Shown: piece by piece, positions 26,628 through 36,071 of the stretch
How positions within the stretch are numbered: position 1 is the stretch's first letter
Layout: every line of letters starts with the position of its first letter
Origin: Bacteroidota bacterium
GTDB lineage: Bacteria > Bacteroidota > Bacteroidia > Chitinophagales > Chitinophagaceae
Reading direction: 5' to 3'
NCBI GenBank assembly: GCA_016711825.1
Contig: JADJSG010000007.1
Coordinates: 456,252-520,251, forward strand
DNA length: 64,000 nt
Notes under the pieces: model-generated
Database searches by the model: none
What the model was told of the DNA's origin: nothing
The model's input: the letters and a program-made list of their open reading frames with translations, nothing else
Translations under genes and position numbers: made by a program

Positions 26628-27674
26628 TTAAGGTTTATACTTAGAGGTTTGCAAAAAAGTTTGGGCGTCTATCTTCTTTTTTACCAATTCATGCCATTTT
26701 ATATCTGGATTTTCCTTCAAATATTTTTTTACAATTTGCCAGCCAATCCATGTGCCTATATTGCCGGGTGCTTCAGGGGGCATGCCTGTTGAAGAAGGGC
26801 CTTCGAGGGTATAACGCATAACCTGTTGTAACTGGGTTGAGAAAAGTAAGTTTTGCTTTTTGAAATAGCTCCATATCATTCGTTCATTGTCCAGGCACCA
26901 CTGTAATTGTGCGGGGGTGTAACCCATTAATAAATCGTCGGGTGTGTCGGGCAATGTATATGCTGCAAAGGTCATTTCCATTCCTTTGTTAATCATCATT
27001 TCCAATAAGGTTTTGCCTTCAATCTCAAAAGGAAATTTATCTCTAAAAATGGTTTTACTGGCGTTGATGACAATGTATTTAGGTTCACAATTTTCTGTTT
27101 CATACAATGCCAAACCCACAGAAGGGTAGTAGGGGTAATCGCGTCCTAAATGCATATCTAATCCAATACCGAGTATGGTATCTATAGTCACCGCACTCCA
27201 TTTATTCAGTCCTGAAATGAAATAATAGACGGTACCCCATTTTTCTTCAGGGTAATAGTATTTGATATGTTTAAAAAGCGTTTCAAGTTCTTGGTCTAAT
27301 TGTTTGGTGTCTGGATACTTCATGCATACCGTGTCGTATAGATTTCGATAATCTTTGTATGTGAGAAAATGTTTGACCGATTTTAAAAATGTATCTCTGT
27401 TATTGACTGCACTATAGCCAGTGAGTCGATCAAAGAAAATGGTCGTAAAGTCAGGGTACTTGCTGCCTAAGGCATTCAGCCCATTTTCAATATCATTGGT
27501 GTCTATAGCGTATAATTCTTTATAGTAATTTACGGTTGTAAAATTTACTTTTATTTTACTAATATCTACTGATTTTTCTTGGCTTTGATTACATCCAATC
27601 AAGTTACTTATTATCACAAAATAACAAACGTTTAATACCATTCGCATATTAAGGGAGTACTTTTGCATTATCAT
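26628..27674 (-). CDS. gldB: gliding motility lipoprotein GldB-like
   Basis: 348 residues. An N-terminal lipoprotein signal ends SNLIGC (Cys ~28) and the body matches Bacteroidota GldB, including 'FFDRLTGYSA' and 'IGLDMHLGRDYPYYPS' and 'PDTPDDLLMGYTPAQLQWCL'. GldB stabilises gliding and type IX secretion components in Flavobacterium, but many non-gliding Bacteroidota keep it. The fold is related to DUF2268-type zinc protease-like domains, with no evident HExxH. Start may be the ATG at 27674 or 27668. It is divergent from the beta-barrel gene. Confidence 0.8.
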   Translation of the reverse strand: MIMQKYSLNMRMVLNVCYFVIISNLIGCNQSQEKSVDISKIKVNFTTVNYYKELYAIDTNDIENGLNALGSKYPDFTTIFFDRLTGYSAVNNRDTFLKSVKHFLTYKDYRNLYDTVCMKYPDTKQLDQELETLFKHIKYYYPEEKWGTVYYFISGLNKWSAVTIDTILGIGLDMHLGRDYPYYPSVGLALYETENCEPKYIVINASKTIFRDKFPFEIEGKTLLEMMINKGMEMTFAAYTLPDTPDDLLMGYTPAQLQWCLDNERMIWSYFKKQNLLFSTQLQQVMRYTLEGPSSTGMPPEAPGNIGTWIGWQIVKKYLKENPDIKWHELVKKKIDAQTFLQTSKYKP

Positions 27675-27687
27675 TTTTGGAAAGGTT

Positions 27688-27695
27688 TATATTTG
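27688..27695 (+). promoter_or_regulatory. beta-barrel gene -7 promoter box
   Basis: TATATTTG, exact TAnnTTTG; TTTG at 27662-27665 is 22 bp upstream. The start of the beta-barrel gene is 52 bp downstream. Confidence 0.6.
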
Positions 27696-27747
27696 TACAA
27701 AGGTGAGAAAATAATTGTTAACACATATAAAAAATAACTTAAACAAC

Positions 27748-28491
27748 ATGACTAAAAAAATTATACTAGGTCTTTTAATCGGACTAACATCGGCAAACGC
27801 ACTGAATGCACAATCGAATGCTGATAGGGTTTTCAAAACATTTAGATTTGGATTGTATACTGGTCCTACTTTTAATTCATTGCGTCCTGTAGCTACTGAA
27901 GCTGAAGGGTATGTTGTCAGTAAAGTAAAAGGGAATGTAGGTTTTTCATTGGGATTATGTGCAGATTACAATATCAATGACAGATATACTGTATTTTCAG
28001 GATTAAGTCTTGACTGGCGTGGAGGTACTGTTGCTGTAATGGATAAAGATTCTAATTTGCAGTCAGGTTACATTTACAAAAATGAAGTAAAATACAATTT
28101 ACAATATTTAACCATTCCTATTGGTTTGAAAATGAAAGCTGCTCAATTTGATAAAGTGAAAATATTTGCTCAGACAGGAATTGATGTAGCCTTTTTATTA
28201 AGTCAAAAAGGAGATATTAGTACGACCTTGTTGCCAGGAACTACAGCAATTACCGCTGAAAAAGTAAAGCTAGGTGGTATGGCAAAATCAACCCCAGTAA
28301 ATGCAGGTTGGATGCTAGGTGTGGGTGCTGAGTATGAAATAACTGATAAAAATTCAGTTTATGTAACTTTGTTATACCGCAATGGTTTTACCGATGTTAC
28401 AACCCCTAAATTAAATACTTCAACCGTTAAATTTAGTGATGGTAATATTCGATTCAATACCATCGCTTTACGTCTTGGGTATTACTTTTAA
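27748..28491 (+). CDS. outer-membrane beta-barrel protein
   Basis: 247 residues from the ATG at 27748. The signal peptide (MTKKIILGLLIGLTSANALNAQ) is typical and the body is an outer-membrane beta-barrel: alternating aromatic strands such as 'FRFGLYTGPTFNSL', 'FSLGLCADYNIND', 'YTVFSGLSLDW', ending 'NTIALRLGYYF' with a C-terminal Phe, the sorting signal. It fits the PorT/OprF-like OMP_b-brl_2 family. Function unknown. Followed by a strong terminator. Confidence 0.82.
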   Translation: MTKKIILGLLIGLTSANALNAQSNADRVFKTFRFGLYTGPTFNSLRPVATEAEGYVVSKVKGNVGFSLGLCADYNINDRYTVFSGLSLDWRGGTVAVMDKDSNLQSGYIYKNEVKYNLQYLTIPIGLKMKAAQFDKVKIFAQTGIDVAFLLSQKGDISTTLLPGTTAITAEKVKLGGMAKSTPVNAGWMLGVGAEYEITDKNSVYVTLLYRNGFTDVTTPKLNTSTVKFSDGNIRFNTIALRLGYYF

Positions 28492-28525
28492 ACATAAAAC
28501 AATCTTTCATTGTTAAGCAAAAAGG

Positions 28526-28553
28526 CTGTGGTAGAAATACCGCAGTTTTTTTT
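28526..28553 (+). terminator. Rho-independent terminator
   Basis: CTGTGGTA (28526-28533) pairs with TACCGCAG (28538-28545) across a GAAA tetraloop, followed by eight Ts. It lies 34 bp after the beta-barrel stop. Confidence 0.9.
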
Positions 28554-28583
28554 GTATTGACTAGGTCATACAAGTATTTTTTA

Positions 28584-28591
28584 TATTTTTG
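28584..28591 (+). promoter_or_regulatory. possible DUF1801 gene -7 box
   Basis: TATTTTTG fits TAnnTTTG, 8 bp before the first ATG. If used, translation might begin at the later ATG at 28609. Confidence 0.4.
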
Positions 28592-28599
28592 ATTATAAA

Positions 28600-29007
28600 A
28601 TGTCTATGATGGCTTCTGAAAAACTAGAGAACGAAACCGATAAGGTGCAAGCACATATCGAAAAATTGGATATGGACATACGCGAGACAGTGCAAACGAT
28701 TAGGCAATTGATATTGTCAATAAGTCCACAAATAGGTGAACGTATAAAGTGGAACAACCCTAGTTTTTTTTACAATGGACCTATGAAACCTTTTGCCCCA
28801 AAAGAGTATAAACGAGAGATCGCAGTTTTTAACTTGTTTAAAAACAACATCATGCTTGTGTTTGCGCAGCGTGGAAGTGGTTTTTTGGAAGGTAAATATC
28901 AAGATGGTCGTCGATTGTTGGTATTTAAAGATTTGCAAGATGTAAAAAGTAAAGAAGTGGCTTTGAAAAATATTATTCAACAATGGCTTCAAATGATAGA
29001 ACTCTAA
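28600..29007 (+). CDS. DUF1801 family protein
   Basis: 135 residues. The DUF1801 pattern 'VQTIRQLILSISPQIGERIKWNNPSFFYNG' is followed by 'VFNLFKNNIMLVFAQRGSGFLEGKYQDGRRLLVF' and a C-terminal helix. These small proteins have a YdhG-like fold, sometimes called iron-chaperone-like after Bacillus homologues; the function is not settled. Three ATGs (28600, 28606, 28609) are all possible starts. The next gene is another DUF1801 protein. Confidence 0.78.
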   Translation: MSMMASEKLENETDKVQAHIEKLDMDIRETVQTIRQLILSISPQIGERIKWNNPSFFYNGPMKPFAPKEYKREIAVFNLFKNNIMLVFAQRGSGFLEGKYQDGRRLLVFKDLQDVKSKEVALKNIIQQWLQMIEL

Positions 29008-29019
29008 ACTAATATATTC

Positions 29020-29418
29020 ATGTTAAAATCTAATCCTAAACTGTTGTATAAGAACATTGATGCCTATTTGGAAGCTCAACCTGCCTGGATGCAAGAAGCA
29101 TTGCAACGCCTCCGTAAGGTGATCATAGAAACGGCCCCCAAAGCAGAGGAACACATAAGTTATAACATGCCTACTTTTAAATATTATGGCGCTTTGGTAT
29201 ATTTTGCGGCCTTTAAAAATCATTGTAGTTTTTTCCCGGGTGGGGGCAATATCATGGAAATTTTTAAAGAGGAACTTAAAGATTTTATAACCTCCAAAGG
29301 AACAATTCAGTTTACCCAAGAAAAGCAAATTCCCAAGAAACTCATCCAGCGTATTGTGAAGGAACGAATAAAGCAAAACGAAGAGAGACAGGCTTTGAAA
29401 AATAAAAAAACGAAGTAA
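29020..29418 (+). CDS. DUF1801 / YdhG-like protein
   Basis: 132 residues. 'LQRLRKVIIETAPKAEEHISYNMPTFKYYGALVYFAAFKNHCSFFPG' is a full match to the YdhG/DUF1801 core, and the tail 'GTIQFTQEKQIPKKLIQRIVKERIKQNE' is the usual C-terminal helix. It starts 12 bp after the other DUF1801 gene and so forms a tandem pair. The two are quite different in sequence, so this is not a recent duplication. Confidence 0.85.
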   Translation: MLKSNPKLLYKNIDAYLEAQPAWMQEALQRLRKVIIETAPKAEEHISYNMPTFKYYGALVYFAAFKNHCSFFPGGGNIMEIFKEELKDFITSKGTIQFTQEKQIPKKLIQRIVKERIKQNEERQALKNKKTK

Positions 29419-29537
29419 GTGTTAAGTAAATTTTTTACATCATAACAATTGGGTTTGTTTTAATTTGTGTTTAGGCATAATAGACCAACTTAACAATTTC
29501 ATAATGCCACAATGCCTACAATCGTTGATGAGCGTAT

Positions 29538-29545
29538 TACCTTTG
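29538..29545 (+). promoter_or_regulatory. response regulator gene -7 promoter box
   Basis: TACCTTTG, exact TAnnTTTG, 13 bp before the ATG at 29559. Confidence 0.6.
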
Positions 29546-29558
29546 TAAAAATTCCAGT

Positions 29559-30236
29559 ATGGAAAAGAAATTAGGAAAGGTTTTGGTGGTAGATGATGAA
29601 AAAGATATCTTACAAATCGTTAAGTATAATCTTGAGTTGCATGGTTATGAAGTAGACACTGCAGAAAATGGGGTTGATGCCATTGCAAAAATCAAGACAT
29701 ACAAACCTGATTTGGTACTCCTCGATATCATGATGCCACACAAAGATGGTATTCAAACTTGTATAGAAATACGTGCTAATCCTGAGTATGATGATACCTT
29801 GATTATATTTTTGACAGCACTTTCAGATGAAAAATCAGAAATAAGGGGGCTTGAGTTAGGTGCAGATGATTATATTGCCAAACCTATCAAACCGAAATTG
29901 TTGGTTTCACGTGTTCATTCAGCCTTCCGTAGAATTGTAAAAGACGATAGTAAAGTCATTTTATTTCCTGACTTAGAAATCAACAGAGAGAAGTTTAACG
30001 TCATACATAAAGGAGTTGAAGTACAATTGCCAAGGAAAGAATTTGAATTATTTTCATTGCTTGCTTCAAAACCAGGACGTGTGTTTTTACGTAACGAAAT
30101 TCTTGATAAAGTATGGGGCAATGAGGTGATCGTAGGTGATAGAACAATAGATGTACATATCAGAAAAATTCGTCAAAAACTAAATGCAGATTTTATCACC
30201 ACAGTAAAAGGGGTGGGGTATAAATTTGAAGTATAA
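29559..30236 (+). CDS. response regulator, OmpR/PhoB type
   Basis: 225 residues. Receiver domain (1-120) with the acidic pair in 'VVDDEKD', the phosphorylated Asp in 'LVLLDIMMPHKDG' (~54-57), the Thr/Ser switch in 'LTALSDE' and Lys in 'AKPIKPK'. The winged-helix DNA-binding domain (~130-225) carries 'RKEFELFSLLASKPGRVFLRNEILDKVWG' and 'IDVHIRKIRQKL', as in PhoB/OmpR. It is followed by its histidine kinase on the same strand. The signal sensed is not evident. Confidence 0.93.
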   Translation: MEKKLGKVLVVDDEKDILQIVKYNLELHGYEVDTAENGVDAIAKIKTYKPDLVLLDIMMPHKDGIQTCIEIRANPEYDDTLIIFLTALSDEKSEIRGLELGADDYIAKPIKPKLLVSRVHSAFRRIVKDDSKVILFPDLEINREKFNVIHKGVEVQLPRKEFELFSLLASKPGRVFLRNEILDKVWGNEVIVGDRTIDVHIRKIRQKLNADFITTVKGVGYKFEV

Positions 30237-30313
30237 TAAAGGGCATTCTAACCTTTATTGATTGACCATAAATTAATTGCGGTTTATATTCTTTTCCTTT
30301 TTATTTTTACTGT

Positions 30314-31363
30314 GTGTTTAAAAGAAAAAATGTTTCACCTGCTCGCTTAGCATTCATCGTTTCATTATTGGTAGCGACAATGTCGGCAAGTATGATATTG
30401 ATATTTACTTCCAAAGTGAGGGATGTTTCCATTACTTTTATCAGTGTCGTTATTTTTAGTTATATCCTTATTCATTATGTATTGCAGGAGTTTATCTATC
30501 GAAAAGTGAAATTGATTTACAAGTTTATCAGCAATACCCGAGCTACCCAAAGGGAGGAGTTTTACAACCAGGAAATATTGCCGCAAAAATCACTCGACGA
30601 AGTGAAAGAAGATGTACAACAATGGGCGGAAGCGCGAAAAGTAGAAATAGAAAGACTTGAATGCAACGAGCAATTCAGAAAAGAATTTTTGATGAATTTA
30701 GCCCATGAATTGAAAACCCCCATTTTTACCACCCAAGGGTATATCGATACACTACTAGATGGTGCTATGTATGATGAAAAGGTGAATCAACAATTTCTGC
30801 AAAATGCTTCTAAAAGTATTGACCGGCTTGCTGAGTTAGTGAGTGATTTAGACGAAATTTCAAAACTCGAATCGAATCGAATACCTATACTCAAGCAAGA
30901 GTTTGTGATACAAGATTTAATCAAAGATGTATACCAGGAATTATCGCAAAAAGCATCATTAAAAGGCATTAAGCTTACTTTAAAAAAAGGTTGTGAATCA
31001 CCCATAGAAGTGTTTGCTGACAAACAAAAAATCAAACAGGTATTGGTCAACTTGATTGAAAATTCTATTAAGTATGGTAAACAAAATGGGGAAACTTCAG
31101 CTGGCATTTATGAAGTAGATAATAAAACCATTTTTACCGAAATTACAGACAATGGAACAGGTATTTCGGAGGAGCATGTATTGAGGGTGTTTGAACGTTT
31201 TTACAGAACAGATACTGCTAGAAGTCGAAGTGAAGGGGGTACAGGATTAGGTCTGGCTATTGTCAAACATATTATAGAAGCACATGGACATTCTGTGAAC
31301 TGTAGAAGTAAGCTGGATGTGGGGTCTAGTTTCGGTTTTACGCTTGATAAGGCGGTGCGTTAA
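30314..31363 (+). CDS. sensor histidine kinase
   Basis: 349 residues from a GTG start at 30314. Two membrane helices near the N-terminus (~10-30, ~37-55) enclose only a tiny extracellular loop, so the kinase probably senses within the membrane or through a partner. HisKA with H-box 'NLAHELKTPIFTTQGYI' (~131-147) and HATPase_c with 'NLIENSIKYGK', 'DNGTGI' and 'GGTGLGLAIV' motifs follow. PhoR-like. Paired with the upstream response regulator, 77 bp apart. Confidence 0.92.
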   Translation: MFKRKNVSPARLAFIVSLLVATMSASMILIFTSKVRDVSITFISVVIFSYILIHYVLQEFIYRKVKLIYKFISNTRATQREEFYNQEILPQKSLDEVKEDVQQWAEARKVEIERLECNEQFRKEFLMNLAHELKTPIFTTQGYIDTLLDGAMYDEKVNQQFLQNASKSIDRLAELVSDLDEISKLESNRIPILKQEFVIQDLIKDVYQELSQKASLKGIKLTLKKGCESPIEVFADKQKIKQVLVNLIENSIKYGKQNGETSAGIYEVDNKTIFTEITDNGTGISEEHVLRVFERFYRTDTARSRSEGGTGLGLAIVKHIIEAHGHSVNCRSKLDVGSSFGFTLDKAVR

Positions 31364-31471
31364 ACATTTACGAATTCATTAAGGGTATCTTTTTTCGTAT
31401 ACATTTATGATACGATTGTTTCATCATATCGACAAACTTTCAAATCTGGGTATAATTTGGATTGAAATCTG

Positions 31472-32491
31472 CTATAAATTTGATTTCGTATAACGTAAAC
31501 TTTTCAAAGAAGGGTCGATGTTAAATGCCTGGTTAAAAAAAGTTTCTGCTTTTGAGGTATTTCCTGCTTTGTAATAGGTCATTCCTTTAGTATATATCAC
31601 TTCTGCATCATTTGGGTTAAGTTGAAGCATGTCATCTAAAACCTCTCGACATTTATTAAAATCGCCTTTTTTCATGTATGTTTCTGCAATTGAAAGATTG
31701 ATATCTTTGTCATAAGGAGAAAATTCTTTGGCTTGTGTGTAATAAAACAAAGCTTTATCATAATCTTTCAATTCGATACAAGTCAAAGCCCAATTGTCAT
31801 AAAACCCTTTTGATTTGTAATGACCTTTGTCTTCTGCACGTTGATAAAGTTCTAAGGCTAATTTGTAATTGTTTGCATCATAACAGCTATTAGCCGCTTC
31901 ATATGCTTTGCTTCCATTGCTGGGGTCTAAATCCATTGCTCGTAAAAAACTACGCATAGCCTCCCCATAATTATTGATTTTACGATAGCAAAAACCTAAT
32001 TTGAAGGGTAAATCTAAGTCTTTAGGGAGGGCTTTTTCTGCAATTTTATATTGTTCAATAGCTTTAGGGTAATGTTTTACTTCATAAAATGTACGTGCTA
32101 ACATTTTGTTGATTATACCATCTGTGGGTTTCATTTTAAGGGCCAATTCAGCATATTCTACAGCTTTCATCTTTTTAGGGCTCATGCTATACATTTCAGA
32201 TAAACGTGCAAGGATAATGATATTGTTTGCATCTGTTTTTAAGATCTCTTCATAAAGGGGAATAGATTCGAAAAATGCTTTGCGTAGATACTGCACATCG
32301 GCCATTTCCAGTTTAAAGGATTTATTTTGTGGGTCTAATGCCAGTGCTTTACCGAGCAGTTTTGCTGTTTCAGTAAAGTTTTCTTTTTGCTTAAATTGCA
32401 TGGCTTGTTGAAAAAAATCTTCAGCGGTTTGCGCATACGTAGTACTTAATGTAATCATTAACATGACGAGTAGCAGTATCCCTTTTTTCAT
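31472..32491 (-). CDS. secreted TPR repeat protein
   Basis: 339 residues. Signal peptide 'MKKGILLLVMLMITLSTTYAQ', then about eight tetratricopeptide repeats spaced 34 residues apart (for example 'AKLLGKALALDPQNKSFKLEMADVQYL', 'AIEQYKIAEKALPKDLDLPFKLGFCYR', 'ALFYYTQAKEFSPYDKDINLSIAETYM'). Such proteins act as periplasmic or outer-membrane protein scaffolds; the partner is unknown. Leftward, downstream of uvrB. Confidence 0.88.
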   Translation of the reverse strand: MKKGILLLVMLMITLSTTYAQTAEDFFQQAMQFKQKENFTETAKLLGKALALDPQNKSFKLEMADVQYLRKAFFESIPLYEEILKTDANNIIILARLSEMYSMSPKKMKAVEYAELALKMKPTDGIINKMLARTFYEVKHYPKAIEQYKIAEKALPKDLDLPFKLGFCYRKINNYGEAMRSFLRAMDLDPSNGSKAYEAANSCYDANNYKLALELYQRAEDKGHYKSKGFYDNWALTCIELKDYDKALFYYTQAKEFSPYDKDINLSIAETYMKKGDFNKCREVLDDMLQLNPNDAEVIYTKGMTYYKAGNTSKAETFFNQAFNIDPSLKSLRYTKSNL

Positions 32492-32709
32492 AATATCCCA
32501 TTTTGAATGAGTAAAATATAAAACAATTATTATGCCAATAGATTTTAGTAAAAAATATAACTATATAAGGACCTGAATATCAATAGGTTGTGTAACTTGA
32601 AAAGGATGACTAATCATGATGAATACCACCTGTTTTGATTTAAAACCAACAATACAGGCTAATTTGGGCTTCCGTACACTAAAGAATTGACCATTTGATA
32701 AGTATATTT

Positions 32710-34728
32710 TTAAGATATATTTTTTTTCATCGCAATCATTATATCTCTCAGTCGTGCGGCTTCCATAAAATCGAGGTCTTTGGCTGCCTTTTCCATTTGT
32801 TTTTTTACTTTTTTTATTTCGTCTTGCCATTCCAGCGACGATTTCATTGGACTTGCATCTTCGGCTGCCACCATATTGGAATAGGAAGTTTCAATATAAG
32901 GTTGTGCATCGGTTGGTGTCTTTACATTCAATACCGCTGTTTGCCCCATAATGTCGCCAATCGATTTGATAATGGTTGTAGGTGTTATATGGTGTAAAGT
33001 ATTGTACTGCACTTGTTTTTCTCTCCGTCTGTTGGTTTCATCAATGGTACGTTGCATGCTTTGGGTCATTTTATCAGCATAAAATATTACCAGTCCATTT
33101 ACATTTCGTGCGGCCCTGCCTGCGGTTTGGGTGAGTGAGCGTTCATCTCGCAAAAAGCCTTCTTTGTCGGCGTCTAATATAGCAACCAATGACACTTCAG
33201 GTAAGTCGAGACCTTCACGCAATAAATTAACACCTATCAGCACATCGATAACACCTAAACGCAAATCACGCAGTATCTCTACACGTTCCAGAGCATCTAT
33301 TTCACTATGAAGATATTTACATTTGATATTAATTTTAAGCAGGTATTTTGACAATTCTTCCGATAGACGTTTAGTCAGTGTGGTCACCAATACACGACCA
33401 CCCGCATTGACTCTTTTATCTACTTCTTCTAATAAATCATCTATTTGATTGATAGAAGGTCGTACTTCAATGGGGGGGTCTAACAAACCAGTAGGTCTAA
33501 CTACTTGATCTACATATACACCATCGCATTGTTCCAGTTCGTACCTACCTGGTGTGGCACTTACATAAATCACTTGATTGAGCATTGACTGAAACTCATT
33601 AAAGTTGAGCGGACGATTATCTAATGCAGAGGGTAAGCGAAAACCATAATTGACCAAATTGATTTTTCTTGCTCTGTCACCACCGTACATCCCACTGATT
33701 TGAGGCAGGGTCACATGGCTTTCATCTACAACAAGTAAAAAATCTTCTGGAAAATAGTCAATCAGGCAAAATGGGCGTGTACCCGGTTCTCTTCGATCAA
33801 GAAAACGTGAATAGTTTTCAATGCCCTTACAATAACCAAGCTCTTGTATCATTTCAAGGTCATACAATACTCTTTCTTTGATACGTTGCGCTTCTAAGGG
33901 TTGGTTATTTTGTTTGAAATAAGCTTCTTGTGCCAACATTTCATCATGTATTTCATGAATGATATTTTTCATTTGGTCTTGTGGTGCCAGATACATGTTT
34001 GCTGGGAAAATGGCAGCATCTTCTAATGCTTCTATTTTTTTTCCCGTAGAAATTTCAAAACGTTGAATATCTTCTATTTCATCTCCAAAAAAGATAAATC
34101 GCAAACCAAAATCAGCGTAAGGTAAATTGATATCAACGGTATCGCCTTTTACCCTAAACATGCCTTTGTCAAATTCGATGGTGGTACGATTGTAAAGTGA
34201 TTGTACAAGTTTATGTAAAAAAGTGTTTCGAACAATACGTTCCCCTTTTGATACCCTGATAATACCATTGGCATAGTCAGTAGGATTGCCAATACCATAA
34301 ATGCAACTTACAGAAGCCACTACAATGATATCTCTTCTTCCTGAAAGGAGACTTGAAGTTGCACGAAGTCTTAATGTTTCCAGTTCACCATTCACGGCTA
34401 AATCTTTTTCAATATAGGTACCACTTGAAGGCATATAAGCTTCGGGTTGATAATAATCGTAATACGACACAAAGTACTCAACCGCATTGTCGGGAAAAAA
34501 CTGTTTAAACTCGCCATAAAGCTGGGCCACCAGGGTTTTGTTATGTGTTAGCACAAGGGTAGGGCGATTGGTTTGCTGTATCACATTGGCGATTGTAAAT
34601 GTTTTACCAGAACCCGTAACACCAAGTAGGGTTTGGTATTTTTCGTGCTTATTGACTCCTTCTACTAATTGTTCAATAGCTTGAGGCTGATCACCTGCGG
34701 GTTTGTAGATAGATTGTAGTGAAAACAT
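32710..34728 (-). CDS. uvrB: excinuclease ABC subunit B
   Basis: 672 residues. Helicase motif I GVTGSGKTFT (~38-47), the beta-hairpin region 'YYDYYQPEAYMPSSGTYIEKD' (~91-111) that pushes into DNA, DESH box ('VVDESHVTLPQ'), motif V/VI 'TAGRAARNV', and the C-terminal UvrC-binding helix pair. UvrB is loaded by UvrA at damage and recruits UvrC. The stop is followed by a 218-bp gap before the TPR gene. No LexA-type box is obvious at the 5' end. Confidence 0.96.
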   Translation of the reverse strand: MFSLQSIYKPAGDQPQAIEQLVEGVNKHEKYQTLLGVTGSGKTFTIANVIQQTNRPTLVLTHNKTLVAQLYGEFKQFFPDNAVEYFVSYYDYYQPEAYMPSSGTYIEKDLAVNGELETLRLRATSSLLSGRRDIIVVASVSCIYGIGNPTDYANGIIRVSKGERIVRNTFLHKLVQSLYNRTTIEFDKGMFRVKGDTVDINLPYADFGLRFIFFGDEIEDIQRFEISTGKKIEALEDAAIFPANMYLAPQDQMKNIIHEIHDEMLAQEAYFKQNNQPLEAQRIKERVLYDLEMIQELGYCKGIENYSRFLDRREPGTRPFCLIDYFPEDFLLVVDESHVTLPQISGMYGGDRARKINLVNYGFRLPSALDNRPLNFNEFQSMLNQVIYVSATPGRYELEQCDGVYVDQVVRPTGLLDPPIEVRPSINQIDDLLEEVDKRVNAGGRVLVTTLTKRLSEELSKYLLKINIKCKYLHSEIDALERVEILRDLRLGVIDVLIGVNLLREGLDLPEVSLVAILDADKEGFLRDERSLTQTAGRAARNVNGLVIFYADKMTQSMQRTIDETNRRREKQVQYNTLHHITPTTIIKSIGDIMGQTAVLNVKTPTDAQPYIETSYSNMVAAEDASPMKSSLEWQDEIKKVKKQMEKAAKDLDFMEAARLRDIMIAMKKNIS

Positions 34729-35163
34729 AGGTCTTTAGTGCTATTTACGATCAATGAATGAGATAATATTCAATAAAAAAGGGTTTATGAAATTGCTTTT
34801 TGTTGAAACTTTCAATAGGGCATAAATCATAGGGTAAAAATAACATTTATTTGCTATAAAGTGCATCTGGGATTGAAGGAACTTCTATGTCTTTTCTCAA
34901 TTAAATAAACACAATACAGCTTTTAGCCTATTGCCAAAAAACATAAAGATGCTTATTATCATTGAATAATAGCTCTTTCTATTTGAACTTTTTTTTAATA
35001 GTTCGATGATATTATACAATTGGAATTTTAGTCAACTTTTGTAATTTTGTTATTTGGTGCTCAGTAAATCTCAGCAAATCAAATAGCAATATAAGGAAGT
35101 AGCATCGTAAAAATTAATGTATGTACTAGTGATATGGAATCGGTTAATCATTGAAACTTGACT
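34729..35163. other. intergenic region, 435 bp
   Basis: Between the divergent uvrB and arr genes. It is very AT-rich with no gene recognised. A TAATTTTG word at 35042-35049 could be the arr -7 box with a ~115-nt leader; I see no other structured element. Confidence 0.55.
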
Positions 35164-35616
35164 ATGGAACAAATCAAGAAAATAGAACATATAATCAATT
35201 CACAAAATGCAAGCCCGTTTGCACAGACTTATTTTCACGGGACTAAAGCAGACTTAAATGTTGGTGATTTGATTGAGGTTGGCTACAATTCTAATTTTGG
35301 TCAAAAGAATCAGGCTAAATATATTTTTTTAACGGCTACTTTAGACGCTGCCATTTGGGGTGCCGAACTTTCGATGGGAACTGGTCGGGAAAGAATTTAC
35401 TTAGTGGAACCTCTGGGAGAAATAGAAGATGACCCAGATTTGACGGACAAAAAGTATCCTGGAAATCCCACTAAATCTTATCGTTCAACAAAACCATTTA
35501 AAATAGTTGGGGAAGTGATCCATTGGCTGGGACACCCAACAGAACAAATTAACATGATGAAACAACACCTTGAGCATTTAAATGAACAAGGTATTCATTC
35601 ATTAAACGATGAATAG
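35164..35616 (+). CDS. arr: NAD(+)-rifampin ADP-ribosyltransferase-like protein
   Basis: 150 residues from the ATG at 35164. The N-terminal 'AQTYFHGTKADLNVGDLIEVGYNSNFG' and 'YIFLTATLDAAIWGAELS' and 'YLVEPLGEIEDDPDLTDKKYPGNPTKSYRS' are the Arr family blocks, with the catalytic His in YFHGTK and the conserved acidic D(D)PDLTDK region. Arr enzymes inactivate rifamycins by ADP-ribosylation; chromosomal homologues in environmental bacteria are common and may have other targets. No antibiotic activity is shown here. It begins the accessory tract. Confidence 0.88.
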   Translation: MEQIKKIEHIINSQNASPFAQTYFHGTKADLNVGDLIEVGYNSNFGQKNQAKYIFLTATLDAAIWGAELSMGTGRERIYLVEPLGEIEDDPDLTDKKYPGNPTKSYRSTKPFKIVGEVIHWLGHPTEQINMMKQHLEHLNEQGIHSLNDE

Positions 35617-35702
35617 ATGCTTGACTTTTATATAATGATGGATTATAATTACACAACTAAAAAAACCTTCACTCATTAAGAAATAAATTTAAATAATTGA
35701 AA

Positions 35703-36071
35703 ATGGAGATAAGCACTGAACATCATGAAAGAATAGCAAAGTTGACTTTTGCTTCTGTGTATCCTCACTATGTTGCCAAAGTGGAAAAAAAAGGCAGGTC
35801 AAAAGAAGCATTACATCAAGTAATTGAATGGCTGACTGGTTTTGATGCCAAAAAAATACAAGAACTGATCGATGAGAAAGTTAGCTTTAAGGAATTTTTT
35901 TAGCAAGCAAATTTAAACGCAAACGCTGTCCTGATAAAAGGTGTGATCTGTGGTTATCGGATTGAAGAAATTGAAAATCCACTCACTAAACAAGTTAGGT
36001 ATCTTGATAAATTGGTGGATGAATTAGCCAAAGGAAAAGAGATGGAGAAAATATTAAGGAAAGCATCATAA
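35703..36071 (+). pseudogene. DUF2200 gene interrupted by a TAG stop
   Basis: From ATG 35703 the DUF2200 sequence 'IAKLTFASVYPHYVAKVEKKGRSKEALHQVIEWLTGFDAKK' runs to '...FKEFF', then TAG at 35901-35903. The same frame continues without another stop through 'ANLNANAVLIKGVICGYRI' and 'NPLTKQVRYLDKLVDELAKG' to TAA at 36069-36071, which is the rest of the DUF2200 domain. A single C-to-T change (CAG to TAG) explains it. DUF2200 is a small conserved family of unknown function. It is either a recent pseudogene or a read-through product. Confidence 0.85.

Noticed and set aside
32561..32830. 89-residue open frame on the minus strand overlapping the uvrB 3' end
   Set aside because: It lies mainly in another frame of uvrB and the short non-overlapping part has no recognisable domain or start; treated as a shadow.
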